Assembly (NCBI GenBank): GCA_023227825.1
Contig: JALOCJ010000001.1
Span: 186,001 to 250,000, forward strand
Direction of reading: 5' to 3'
Length of the DNA: 64,000 nucleotides
DNA from: Candidatus Cloacimonas sp.
Lineage (GTDB): Bacteria > Cloacimonadota > Cloacimonadia > Cloacimonadales > Cloacimonadaceae
The position numbers and the translations under genes are program-made. Under the pieces are notes generated by a model. It had not been told where the DNA came from. It worked only from the letters and a program-made list of their open reading frames with translations, and searched no databases. Within the stretch, counting starts at the first letter, position 1. Each line of letters begins with the position of its first letter. This document shows positions 55,373 through 63,892 of the stretch, piece after piece.

Positions 55373-56750
55373 ATTATTGCTGATTCTCTTAATGAGCTTG
55401 AGCTTTCTTTCAGCTCTAAATCCTACCCCAACGGAAGAAATAATCCCTATTTCGGTAAGCTTAACGGGCTATGTAGAAAACCCTGGGGTTTATCAAATGA
55501 CCCCTGTAAACCGTCTTTCCGATCTTTTATTGCTAAATAAAATAGCCACGCTGGAGAAAGTAGAAAAGACACAAATATTACAGGAAAAAAGTGTTGTGGT
55601 TCCTAAACCGGCTGAATTATTGAGTCCTCCAAATCCTGAAAAAGAAAAAGAAAATATAATAACCTTGGAGAATAATCAGGGTCTGCGCAGTATTCAAATA
55701 ACCCGCTCCGGAAAAATAGAGACCTACGATTTGATGAAGTTTTACCGTTTGGGTGATATCAGTCAGAACCCTTTTCTTAAAGATGGCGATGTAGTTTTTG
55801 TTCCTGCAATTAAGTATTTTATCTCTATTAGCGGAGGGATAAATTTGCCTGGTGAACTGGAATTTGTTGAAGGTGATAAACTTGGCACAATAATTGATTT
55901 GTCTCTCGGCTTTACTTTTGATGCCGATATTTCTAAAGTTCAACTCTACCGCTATAAAGAAAACAGAATTGATTATGATGTTTTAAATTATGATCTGAAA
56001 GCCAATCCTGCTTTTTGGGATTTACCGTTAAAAGCAGATGACCGAATTCTAATATTCAGTGATTCTGAAATTAGAACCAGGCAAAGAATTAAAATCTACG
56101 GTCAGGTTAAAAACCCTGGTGAATATGTTATTGATGCCAATACTACCTTATATGAAATTCTGCAACAAGCAGGAGGATGCACTAAACGCGGAGATATAAA
56201 ATCAATGGTCTATTACAATGAAAATATCAGTGCTGAGCCAGACCCCTATCTGGAATTGCTGATGCAGAGAAGTATGAGTGATATGACCCCCTTGGAATAT
56301 TCCTATTTACGCAATAACTTAATGCAACTGAAAGGAAAATACAGTATAGACCCTGTTAAAATGATAAATAGTGAAGGCAAAGAGGCAAATCCATATCTGC
56401 TTGATGGCGACCGTATTTATATCCCCGAAAAAATTGATATGGTTTGGGTTAGCGGTCAGGTTAAAAATCCAGGTATGATTTCCTGGGTGGAAGGAAAGGA
56501 CTGGGATTATTATATTCAGGCCGCGGGTGGTTATACTAATAACCGGAAAACAGGGAAAGGTAGAATTATTCGTGGAAATAGTGGAAATTGGGTTAAGCCC
56601 GGAAAAAATGTCGCTATCAGAGCTGGTGATACCATTTTTGTTCCTGCTCAAACAGACAGGTCTATGTGGACAGATGTAAAAGATATTGTAACGCTTACTT
56701 CTTCTGTTGTAACTATCATTTTGGGTATTAGAACTTTTACCAGGAACTAA
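55362..56750 (+). CDS. SLBB-domain polysaccharide-export-type protein
   Basis: The protein has 462 residues with a signal peptide (about 1-19). Four SLBB-like units begin at ISVSLTGYVENPGVYQM, YFISISGGINLPGELEF, KIYGQVKNPGEYVID and VWVSGQVKNPGMISWV. It ends with a short hydrophobic segment (VVTIILGIRTF) and RN. Wza/GumB-type export proteins have a Poly_export domain plus one to several SLBB units; a clear Poly_export domain is not evident here. The ATG overlaps the epimerase stop by 11 bases. It may form or line an outer-membrane channel for polysaccharide. Confidence 0.82.
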   Translation: MKSRLLLILLMSLSFLSALNPTPTEEIIPISVSLTGYVENPGVYQMTPVNRLSDLLLLNKIATLEKVEKTQILQEKSVVVPKPAELLSPPNPEKEKENIITLENNQGLRSIQITRSGKIETYDLMKFYRLGDISQNPFLKDGDVVFVPAIKYFISISGGINLPGELEFVEGDKLGTIIDLSLGFTFDADISKVQLYRYKENRIDYDVLNYDLKANPAFWDLPLKADDRILIFSDSEIRTRQRIKIYGQVKNPGEYVIDANTTLYEILQQAGGCTKRGDIKSMVYYNENISAEPDPYLELLMQRSMSDMTPLEYSYLRNNLMQLKGKYSIDPVKMINSEGKEANPYLLDGDRIYIPEKIDMVWVSGQVKNPGMISWVEGKDWDYYIQAAGGYTNNRKTGKGRIIRGNSGNWVKPGKNVAIRAGDTIFVPAQTDRSMWTDVKDIVTLTSSVVTIILGIRTFTRN

Positions 56751-56760
56751 AGGAGAAAGA

Positions 56761-57867
56761 ATGAAAGTTCCAATGCTGGATTTACAGGCACAATACGAAC
56801 CATTGATGCTGGAAATTAGAAAGGCACTGGAAAGGGTTTTTGCTGAACACCAATATATTATGGGACCCCAAGTGAAGGAATTTGAAGATAAAATGGCTAA
56901 CTACCTGGGGATTAAAAATGCAGTAGGTTGTGCTTCCGGAACAGATGCTCTCGTTTTAGCTGTTAAAGCCTTGGGAATTGGAAAAGGTGATGAAGTAATA
57001 ACTACTCCCTTCAGTTTTTTTGCCACTGCTTCTTCTATCTGGCGTAATAATGCTACTCCTGTTTTTGTGGATATAGACCCTCTCACTTTCAATTTGGATA
57101 CTGAAAAAATAGAATCGGCTATAACAGAAAAAACCAGGGCAATTCTGCCGGTTCATCTGTTCGGTCAATGTGCCGATATGGATTCTATTATGGCTATTGC
57201 TCGTAAATACAATTTGTATGTTATTGAAGATAACGCTCAGGGTATAGGTTGTACTTGGAACGGAAAAATGAGCTGTTCTTTTGGAGATATTGGAATTCTA
57301 TCTTTTTTCCCTTCCAAGAATTTAGGTGCTATGGGTGATGCAGGAATGTGTTTAACTAATAATGATGATTATGCATTTAAATTACGACAATTGAGAGTCC
57401 ATGGAGAAAATCCCAAATACTATCATCAATGGGTTGGTTTAAATAGCCGCTTAGATACTTTGCAGGCAGCTGTTTTAAGTGTTAAACTGGACTTTCTGGA
57501 TTCTTGGAGTAAAAAAAGGCGTGCCAATGCTGATTTTTACAATGAACACTTGAAAAATGTTCCCGGAATACGCCTTCCCCATATAGACCCCAAAGCAGTA
57601 AGCATATATAATCAATATACTCTTGTTTGTGAAAAAAGGGATAAACTGATGGCATACTTAAAAGAAAAGGAAATCGGCTGTGCTGTTTATTATCCTTTAC
57701 CTTTACATTTACAGGAATGTTTCAGTTCACTTGGTTATCATAAAGGAGATTTATCTGTAGCAGAAGAAATGGCGGATAAAGTTCTTTCACTTCCAATTTA
57801 TCCTGAGCTTACAGAAGAACAGAAATTATATGTATGTAAAACCATAACTGACTTTTATTACCGTTAA
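56761..57867 (+). CDS. DegT/DnrJ/EryC1/StrS-family aminotransferase
   Basis: This 368-residue PLP enzyme has the CASGTDALVLA loop (about 59-69), ILPVHLFGQCADM, EDNAQGIG, and the lysine that binds PLP in SFFPSKNLGAMGDAG (K186). The tail has VYYPLPLHLQECF. Such enzymes add an amino group to keto-sugar nucleotides for surface glycans; the WlbC/PglE/QdtB branches look similar. It follows the SLBB gene by ten bases, consistent with polysaccharide synthesis. Sugar is unknown. Confidence 0.92.
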   Translation: MKVPMLDLQAQYEPLMLEIRKALERVFAEHQYIMGPQVKEFEDKMANYLGIKNAVGCASGTDALVLAVKALGIGKGDEVITTPFSFFATASSIWRNNATPVFVDIDPLTFNLDTEKIESAITEKTRAILPVHLFGQCADMDSIMAIARKYNLYVIEDNAQGIGCTWNGKMSCSFGDIGILSFFPSKNLGAMGDAGMCLTNNDDYAFKLRQLRVHGENPKYYHQWVGLNSRLDTLQAAVLSVKLDFLDSWSKKRRANADFYNEHLKNVPGIRLPHIDPKAVSIYNQYTLVCEKRDKLMAYLKEKEIGCAVYYPLPLHLQECFSSLGYHKGDLSVAEEMADKVLSLPIYPELTEEQKLYVCKTITDFYYR

Positions 57868-57880
57868 AGGAAATAGAAAT

Positions 57881-58666
57881 ATGCACTTTATTGTTTGTAT
57901 TAAACAAGTTCCCGGCACCACTGAAATCAAAATTGACCCCAAAACAAATACCTTAATCCGGGAAGGTGTAGAAAGTATTCTTAACCCTTTTGATGCTTAT
58001 GCTATTGAAGAAGCGGTGCGCTTAAAAGAAAAATATGGCGGAACTGTTACAGCTATTAGTATGGGTCCCAATCAATGTGAGACAACTTTACGCGAAGCAG
58101 TTTCCTTAGGTGTAGACAATATAATTTTACTTTCGGACAGGCGTTTTGCTGGAGCTGATACTTATGCTACGAGTTTAACCTTGGCTGCCGCTATCAAAAA
58201 AATAGGGGACTTTACTCTTATTTTAACAGGGCAACAGGCAATTGATGGCGATACAGCTCAGGTAGGACCCGGCATTGCAGCTCATTTGAATATTCCGCAG
58301 ACCTGTTTTGTCCGCAAAATAGAATCCTTTGATGAACAACAGGCAGTAGTAGAACGCTTGCTGGAAGATGGTTTTGACCGTGTTTCAATGCAGCTTCCAG
58401 CTTTAATTTCCGTAGTGAAAGAAATCAATGTTCCCCGTTTACCTTCTTTAAGAGGAAAACGCAATGCTAAAACAGTTCCGCTAACTGTTTGGAATTGTGA
58501 CGCTTTGGGGCTGGATGAAAAAGAAACAGGACTGAACGGTTCTCCAACACAGGTGCTGAATATTTTTTCTCCTCATCACGAAAAGCAGGTGGAAAAGTTT
58601 GAGGGAAATAGTGATGAAGCAGTGGAACTAATTGTACAGCGTTTAGTGGACTTAACTAAGAGATGA
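57881..58666 (+). CDS. etfB: Electron transfer flavoprotein beta subunit
   Basis: This 261-residue protein is a FixA/EtfB type, with HFIVCIKQVPGTTEIKIDP at the start, NPFDAYAIEEAVRLKE, the GQQAIDGDTAQVGPGIAA nucleotide loop (about 117-134) and the VPRLPSLRGKRNAK segment. The beta subunit pairs with EtfA to carry electrons from acyl-CoA or other dehydrogenases, and binds FAD or AMP. etfA normally follows directly, but here lgt does, overlapping by four bases. Either the alpha subunit is encoded elsewhere or this paralogue has another partner. Confidence 0.9.
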   Translation: MHFIVCIKQVPGTTEIKIDPKTNTLIREGVESILNPFDAYAIEEAVRLKEKYGGTVTAISMGPNQCETTLREAVSLGVDNIILLSDRRFAGADTYATSLTLAAAIKKIGDFTLILTGQQAIDGDTAQVGPGIAAHLNIPQTCFVRKIESFDEQQAVVERLLEDGFDRVSMQLPALISVVKEINVPRLPSLRGKRNAKTVPLTVWNCDALGLDEKETGLNGSPTQVLNIFSPHHEKQVEKFEGNSDEAVELIVQRLVDLTKR

Positions 58667-59490
58667 TTAAATATCCAGAAATAAACCCTGATATTGTTAG
58701 TTTTAGCATTGGAGGGTTAAATCTGCATATTCGTTGGTATGGCTTTTTTTATGTGCTTAGTTTTATTCTTGCGTTCTTTTTATACAAGCCGTTTTTAAAA
58801 AAGAGAAACATCAAGCTTACCAGAGAGCAATACGAATCCATCATCTTTTATGTTATGCTGGGTGTTATATTAGGCGGACGTTTGGGTTATATTCTTTTTT
58901 ACAATCTGGGCTATTACATTTCTCATCCCTTATTGATTTTTGCCGTTTGGGAAGGAGGAATGAGCTTTCATGGAGGTGCTTTAGGGGTAATTATTGCCGG
59001 GCTGATTTATTGTCATAAGCATAAGCTGAATTTTTATGCTCTTGCAGATTCCGCTATTCCTATTGTAGCCATAGGTTTAGGACTGGGACGTTTAGGTAAT
59101 TTCATCAATGGCGAATTATGGGGAAAGCCCACACATTTACCTTGGGGAATGATTTTTCCCGGAGCAGATAATTTACCTCGCCATCCTACTCAGCTCTATG
59201 AACTTTTTCTGGAAGGCATTGTGATGTTTGTAGTATCTTATTTTCTGCTGAAAAAGCTGAAAAAAGAAGGGCTGGTATTCTGGAGTTTTATTGGTTTATA
59301 TGGGATTTTCAGGTTTTTAATAGAATTTGTGCGCGAACCCGATGATATTGATTTTTATACCCGTTTTGGTTATATTTTCGGTTTTATGAGTATCGGTCAA
59401 TTCCTCAGCTTAATAATGATTATTGCAGCTATCTGGGGTTTTTACAAAATCAATGCCCGCCGCAAAAAAACACAAAATCCTCACATTTAA
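58663..59490 (+). CDS. lgt: Prolipoprotein diacylglyceryl transferase
   Basis: This 275-residue inner-membrane enzyme transfers diacylglycerol to the lipobox Cys of prolipoproteins. It has about seven hydrophobic segments, with the family's conserved RWYGFFYV, MSFHGGALGVIIAG (catalytic His), the LGRLGNFINGELWGKPT signature, RHPTQLYE and a late FRFLIEFVREPD. The lipoprotein gene that follows would be one of its substrates. Its ATG overlaps the etfB stop. Confidence 0.96.
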   Translation: MIKYPEINPDIVSFSIGGLNLHIRWYGFFYVLSFILAFFLYKPFLKKRNIKLTREQYESIIFYVMLGVILGGRLGYILFYNLGYYISHPLLIFAVWEGGMSFHGGALGVIIAGLIYCHKHKLNFYALADSAIPIVAIGLGLGRLGNFINGELWGKPTHLPWGMIFPGADNLPRHPTQLYELFLEGIVMFVVSYFLLKKLKKEGLVFWSFIGLYGIFRFLIEFVREPDDIDFYTRFGYIFGFMSIGQFLSLIMIIAAIWGFYKINARRKKTQNPHI

Positions 59491-59536
59491 TTTGCTTTCC
59501 ATCCGTTTTTGAACGATAATATTATTGAGGTTAATA

Positions 59537-60274
59537 ATGAAGAAAGCATTAATAGCTGTTCTAATTATCACTGCTATTATCATTTCTGCCTGTGCAGCAC
59601 CCAAAGGTAAAAGCGAAGAAGAAAAATTACGCCAACAACTGAAAAAATGGGAAAGTTTTGATAGCCAGGGCATAGCAGAGGTCTCTTATAAAAGCTTAGC
59701 TATTCGTAAAATGTTCAGTGCCGCTAAAAATGGTAGTCAATTACGCTTTGATCTTTTTGACGGCGGGCTTTTAGGTTCAGCAGGAGAACCGTTACTGACT
59801 ATGTATCTGGGAGATTATGTGGCGGTTAAATCTCCTTTTATACCAATGCTGGAGCTTTTGGACTTCACACACACTGCTCCTTTACAGAGCTTAAAATTAT
59901 CTGCCAATACCGATTCCCTGATTGCACTTTACGGGGAAAGAATTATTAAAAATAAGAAACTGGAATTGAATGGAGTTACTATCAATTTCAATAAGGACTA
60001 CCTTTTAGACAGTATTTCGGAGAAAGAAAACCAGACCAGGATTCAGGCTCTATACAATAGCCGGGGAGATCTCTCCGAATTAGTTGTAACCAGCATAGAT
60101 AACATTGCTCTGAGAATGAGTTTTGATAAAATTGAATATGTCCAACCTCAAATTATTCCTCTGCCCAAACCTGAACTTTCCTTTACGGAAGATACCTTAA
60201 AAGGACTAAATAATTTGAATTTGGAATCTCTGTTGAAGGAATTTCTGCAATATAAAAAAGAAGGACAAAAATGA
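59537..60274 (+). CDS. Predicted lipoprotein, LolA/LolB-like (DUF4292-type)
   Basis: The protein has 245 residues with a lipoprotein signal (MKKALIAVLIITAII, lipobox IISAC). The mature part starts with KSEEEKLRQQLKKWESFDSQGI and continues with alternating beta-strands such as NGSQLRFDLFDGG and YLGDYVAVK, much like the LolA/LolB half-barrel. It lacks obvious catalytic residues. Its stop overlaps purB by four bases. Identity beyond lipoprotein with LolB-like fold is uncertain. Confidence 0.65.
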   Translation: MKKALIAVLIITAIIISACAAPKGKSEEEKLRQQLKKWESFDSQGIAEVSYKSLAIRKMFSAAKNGSQLRFDLFDGGLLGSAGEPLLTMYLGDYVAVKSPFIPMLELLDFTHTAPLQSLKLSANTDSLIALYGERIIKNKKLELNGVTINFNKDYLLDSISEKENQTRIQALYNSRGDLSELVVTSIDNIALRMSFDKIEYVQPQIIPLPKPELSFTEDTLKGLNNLNLESLLKEFLQYKKEGQK

Positions 60275-61566
60275 TTCCACGTTATTCCAAACCCGAAATG
60301 GAAAGAATTTGGACAGTAGAAAATCGTTATGAATGCTGGCTGGAAGTTGAATTAGCAGCCGCCAGAGCAATGTTTGAAAAAGGGATTATTCCTAAAGCCG
60401 ACTGGGAAATAATTAATGCGAAAGCCGATTTTGATACTAATAGAATTGACGAACTGGAACAGATTACCAGGCATGATGTAATCGCTTTTTTAACCAATGT
60501 AGGGGAAAATATAGGTCCTGCCTCCCGTTGGCTCCATTTTGGTATGACCTCTTCCGATGTTTTAGATACTGCTACAGGGATGCAATTAAAAAGCAGCGGG
60601 GAGCTTATTTTGGCGGAATTAAGTCGCTTAGCAGAAATTCTTAAACTGAAAGCTAGGCAGTATAAAAACACAATTTGTATGGGTCGTTCGCATGGAATTC
60701 ATGCAGAACCGACTTCCTTCGGCTTAAAGTTTGCCCTTTGGTTTGAAGAAGTTGGGCGTAATATAAAGCGCTTGAACGAAGCAATAGAGGAAGTTAGCGT
60801 AGGTAAATTTTCTGGTGCTGTAGGTAATTTTGCTCACTTAAGTCCGGAAATTGAAGAACTGGCTTGCAAATATCTGGATTTGCATCCCGCAAATGTTTCC
60901 ACGCAAGTTATTCAAAGAGATAGATATGCTTTTTTTCTTTCCGTTTTAGCTTTAATTGCTTCCGGCATAGAAAAAATAGCTTTAGAAATAAGGCATTTGC
61001 AAAGAACTGAAGTGCAAGAAGTGGAAGAGAACTTTTCCAAAGGGCAAAAGGGTTCTTCTGCAATGCCGCATAAACGCAATCCTATCGTTAGTGAACAGCT
61101 TTGCGGTTTGGCAAGAATTTTGCGTTCCAATGCTATAAGCTCTATGGAGAATAACGCTTTATGGCATGAACGCGATATTTCCCATTCCAGTGTGGAGCGT
61201 ATTATTTTGCCTGATTCCTGCATTTTGATTCACTATATGCTGGATAAAACCTGTTCCCTGATAGAAAATCTGGTGGTTTTTCCCGAAAATATGCGAAAAA
61301 ACCTGGAACTTACTAAAGGACTTGTCTTTTCTCAAGCATTGCTTTTGCATCTTGTCCAAAGCGGTTTAACCCGCGAAAATGCCTATTCCCTGGTGCAGCA
61401 GGAAGCAATGAAATCCCGGGAAACGAGCAGTAATTTTTTGGATAATGTTTTGGCAAATAAGGAAATAACTTCTGCCCTTGCGGAAAGTAAAATTCGGGAT
61501 ATATTTTCTTATGAACGCTATCTTCGGAATGTGGATTTTATTTACCGGCGATGCGGAATTTTATAG
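60271..61566 (+). CDS. purB: Adenylosuccinate lyase
   Basis: This 431-residue fumarase-superfamily enzyme acts twice in purine synthesis. It has the family signature SSAMPHKRNP (about 261-270) with the flexible catalytic Ser, TSSDVLDTA, the GRSHGIHAEPTSFG block with the catalytic His, and HERDISHSSVERI. It is shorter than the E. coli type and matches the ~430-residue Bacillus/Thermotoga type. No other pur genes are near. Confidence 0.96.
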   Translation: MIPRYSKPEMERIWTVENRYECWLEVELAAARAMFEKGIIPKADWEIINAKADFDTNRIDELEQITRHDVIAFLTNVGENIGPASRWLHFGMTSSDVLDTATGMQLKSSGELILAELSRLAEILKLKARQYKNTICMGRSHGIHAEPTSFGLKFALWFEEVGRNIKRLNEAIEEVSVGKFSGAVGNFAHLSPEIEELACKYLDLHPANVSTQVIQRDRYAFFLSVLALIASGIEKIALEIRHLQRTEVQEVEENFSKGQKGSSAMPHKRNPIVSEQLCGLARILRSNAISSMENNALWHERDISHSSVERIILPDSCILIHYMLDKTCSLIENLVVFPENMRKNLELTKGLVFSQALLLHLVQSGLTRENAYSLVQQEAMKSRETSSNFLDNVLANKEITSALAESKIRDIFSYERYLRNVDFIYRRCGIL

Positions 61567-61581
61567 CCAGGGAGCTTAAAG

Positions 61582-62031
61582 ATGAAGAAATATTTAATTA
61601 TCGGGTTGGCTCTGGTTTTATACATTCCTACCTTGCTTTTAGGCAAAGAGGAAACAAACCGCCTTATCGGCTATTGGTTAACTAGTGATAAATCTATGAA
61701 AATAGAGATTTATGAAAACGCAGACAGCACTTTCGCCGGTAAGATTATTTGGCTGAAAGAGCCCAATGACAAAAATGACAAACCCCGAAAGGACAGTAAT
61801 AATCCTGATAAAAAATTGCAGGAAAGACCTTTATTGGAGCTGGTTATTTTAACTGGACTTGTTCCGGAAAGCAGCACCAAATACAAATCCGGTAAACTCT
61901 ATGACCCCCATAGCGGAAAAACCTATTCCGCTACTATTGAATTAGTTAATAATAACACTATTAATATTCGTTACTTTATCGCTACCCCTACTTTAGGCAG
62001 AACTGATACCTGGACACGCACTGCCAAATAA
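61582..62031 (+). CDS. DUF2147-family exported protein
   Basis: The protein has 149 residues with a signal peptide (about 1-21, ending LLLGKEE). The DUF2147 plan is visible: GYWLTSDKSMKIEIYENADS at the start, FAGKIIWLKEP, GLVPESSTKYKSGKLYDPHS (cut), GKTYSATIELVNNNTI, and a final LGRTDTWTR. These small periplasmic beta-barrel-like proteins are common near envelope genes, role unknown. It follows purB by 15 bases. Confidence 0.85.
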   Translation: MKKYLIIGLALVLYIPTLLLGKEETNRLIGYWLTSDKSMKIEIYENADSTFAGKIIWLKEPNDKNDKPRKDSNNPDKKLQERPLLELVILTGLVPESSTKYKSGKLYDPHSGKTYSATIELVNNNTINIRYFIATPTLGRTDTWTRTAK

Positions 62032-62162
62032 TTTTTTAGGCAATGATAATTGATATCGTTTCTGAAAATAACTGTTAAACAGATTTTTAGTAATAGAAGC
62101 TGGACAGATTACTGTCTGCTCTTAAGAAAGTAAATTATAAACACAAAGAAAAAGGAGTTAAA

Positions 62163-62816
62163 ATGAAAATAGCTTATTTATTTATGCCCTTAGCTATTAT
62201 TCTCTTGCTGCTTACCGCTTGTGCCACAACCGGTGATGAGCAGGCGACCAAACTTGTTACAAAATATGACATCGCCCTTACGAAAGTTAGTAGAGGCGGA
62301 AATGAAACTACACGTAGTAAAGCTCCTGTGGCTGATACTACGCTGGTAGATAAATTGCGTTTCCACTATGATGACGAATTTATGCACACCATCTGGTATG
62401 CTTCCGAGAATGGCTTTGAACTTACCTTATACAATGCCTCGGATAAAAATATTATTCTGGACTGGGAAAAGGGATTATATCTGGATTATGATAATATAGG
62501 CCATCGCTTATTGATTTCCAGTACCCCTGATTCGGAAAAAGATAAACCCCAATCACCAAGCACAATAGCTCCCCGAACTAATATTACGGAAATAATCTAC
62601 TCTGCTGATCATACCAATCCTTCTACCCTTTTAGGGGTTTATGTGCGCACTCCTCTTCTGCCCACAGAATACAAAAAGGCAGTTAGATTCAACGGCAAAG
62701 AAATGAAAATTCAACTTCCCGTGATTATTGAAAATAACACCTATAACTATGAATTCACTTTCAAAATTATTGGAGTGCACCAAGTAGCAGCAAAAAGCAA
62801 TTTGCTGTTTGGATAG
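62163..62816 (+). CDS. Predicted lipoprotein, unknown function
   Basis: The protein has 217 residues with a lipoprotein signal (MKIAYLFMPLAIILLLLTAC, Cys 20). The mature part has a beta-rich pattern with FELTLYNASDKNIILDWEKG and a late NNTYNYEFTFKIIGV, like a small Ig-type sandwich. No family recognised. AAGGAG precedes the ATG, with a 131-base gap from the gene before, which shows no clear promoter. Confidence 0.7.
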   Translation: MKIAYLFMPLAIILLLLTACATTGDEQATKLVTKYDIALTKVSRGGNETTRSKAPVADTTLVDKLRFHYDDEFMHTIWYASENGFELTLYNASDKNIILDWEKGLYLDYDNIGHRLLISSTPDSEKDKPQSPSTIAPRTNITEIIYSADHTNPSTLLGVYVRTPLLPTEYKKAVRFNGKEMKIQLPVIIENNTYNYEFTFKIIGVHQVAAKSNLLFG

Positions 62817-62909
62817 TTAGTTAACATCCATTTTTATCCAAACTTAACAGTAAAAACTGTCTGGAATTGTTTAGTTCCCGGCTGTATTTAAATGTTTCTT
62901 TCCTAAGTA

Positions 62910-62978
62910 GCATTGCTTACCCATTGCTCACCCAATACGGATGCCATCCGTAATGGGTAGGTAATGAGTAAGCAATGC
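62910..62978. repeat. 69-bp long palindrome, copy 2
   Basis: It has the same length and about 90% identity with 19235-19303: GCATTGC ... TACGGATG/CATCCGTA ... GCAATGC. The bases next to the inner stem are swapped (A-A for T-T), as if the central part lay in the opposite orientation. Confidence 0.75.
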
Positions 62979-63116
62979 AAATAAGAAAGAAAAAGAGGTT
63001 GAGAAAGTTGAGAGAGTTTAGAGGGTTGAGATACCTTAAAGCTCCTGAGGGCGTAACAATGATATTAATCTATACAGCGTCCCTAAAATACTATTCTTCA
63101 CTTTTCATTGCTTTAT

Positions 63117-63187
63117 CGTCATAAGTTCTATGTGCCCCGAAAGTTATTTCACAAGTGATAGTTTTAGAGGCACAAATGACTCCTGAC
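63117..63187 (+). repeat. Hairpin repeat ending GGCACAAATGACTCCTGAC
   Basis: A third copy of the element at 18892-18975. The left arm is CGTCATAAGTTCTATGTGCC and the right arm is GGCACAAATGACTCCTGAC. It lies in the gap between the lipoprotein gene and the heat-shock terminator; no gene is visible there. Confidence 0.7.
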
Positions 63188-63269
63188 TTCAAACGGTAAT
63201 GAATCTTTAATTAACTAATAAATTAGAAGAGAAATTGCGGAGTTTCCGCCTGCTCACTGCCCAATAAAA

Positions 63270-63302
63270 AAAACAGGATTGCACTTCTCAGTGCAATCCT
63301 GT
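63270..63302 (-). terminator. Intrinsic terminator of the small heat-shock gene
   Basis: On the minus strand ACAGGATTGCACT pairs perfectly with AGTGCAATCCTGT, and the stem runs straight into a run of eight T. It lies 22 bases beyond the gene's stop. Confidence 0.92.
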
Positions 63303-63323
63303 AGTCTGTTACACCATAAATGC

Positions 63324-63761
63324 TTATTCTATGGTGATTTCTTTTTTAGGAGAGGGTTCCTTTTTCGGAATCGTTAGTTTCAGCACCCCATCTTCCATCT
63401 TGGCTGAGATTTTGCTTGCCTCAACATTTTCAGGAAGCAAGAGGTTACGGCGATAGCTACCACTGTATCTTTCACAGCGGTATACTGTGCCCTTGGTCTC
63501 TTCTTTGGTTACATCTTTATTAGCTTCAATCATTAATTGATTATCATGCATGCTAATTTTGACATCGTCTTTCTTAAATCCGGGCAGATTTGCTAGAATT
63601 TGGTAATCTTTATCATTCTCCACAATATCAATTGCCATAGCCCGGAAATTATCTTCCTCTCCTTCTTCTTCATAGAAACGATTGAAGAATTCGTCGAATA
63701 AGCTGAGCATATTGCTCATCGGTCTCAATTCGTTTGTTTTGCGATATGGTACGACTTTCAT
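63324..63761 (-). CDS. hsp20: Small heat-shock protein, Hsp20 family
   Basis: This 145-residue ATP-independent chaperone binds unfolded proteins. Residues ~40-135 form the alpha-crystallin domain: IDIVENDKDYQILANLPGFKK (cut), DVKISMHDNQLMIEA, RCERYSGSYRRNLLLPENV and AKMEDGVLKLTIPK. The end carries an IxI motif (ITIE), used to dock subunits. A CIRCE operator lies about 70-100 bases upstream, so HrcA control is likely. SD GGAGG is absent, but GAACATGGAGG marks the leader. Confidence 0.95.
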   Translation of the reverse strand: MKVVPYRKTNELRPMSNMLSLFDEFFNRFYEEEGEEDNFRAMAIDIVENDKDYQILANLPGFKKDDVKISMHDNQLMIEANKDVTKEETKGTVYRCERYSGSYRRNLLLPENVEASKISAKMEDGVLKLTIPKKEPSPKKEITIE

Positions 63762-63794
63762 TTTGAACCTCCATGTTCATTTTATCGTTCACTA

Positions 63795-63800
63795 ATTATA
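63795..63800 (-). promoter_or_regulatory. -10 element of the heat-shock gene
   Basis: Read on the minus strand this is TATAAT, 34 bases before the ATG. A T-rich TTGCTT lies about 19 bases further upstream as a poor -35. Confidence 0.5.
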
Positions 63801-63833
63801 ATAATCAGGTTTTCAAAAAAAGCAAGAAAAAAA

Positions 63834-63860
63834 TTAGCAGTCCTTTGAAAAGAGTGCTAA
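63834..63860. promoter_or_regulatory. CIRCE operator (HrcA binding site)
   Basis: TTAGCAGTC, nine bases, then GAGTGCTAA. This equals the CIRCE consensus TTAGCACTC-N9-GAGTGCTAA with one change. It lies upstream of the -10 element of the small heat-shock gene. Confidence 0.92.
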
Positions 63861-63892
63861 TTTCTTATTTAACAAGGAGAAAAATTTTTTAG

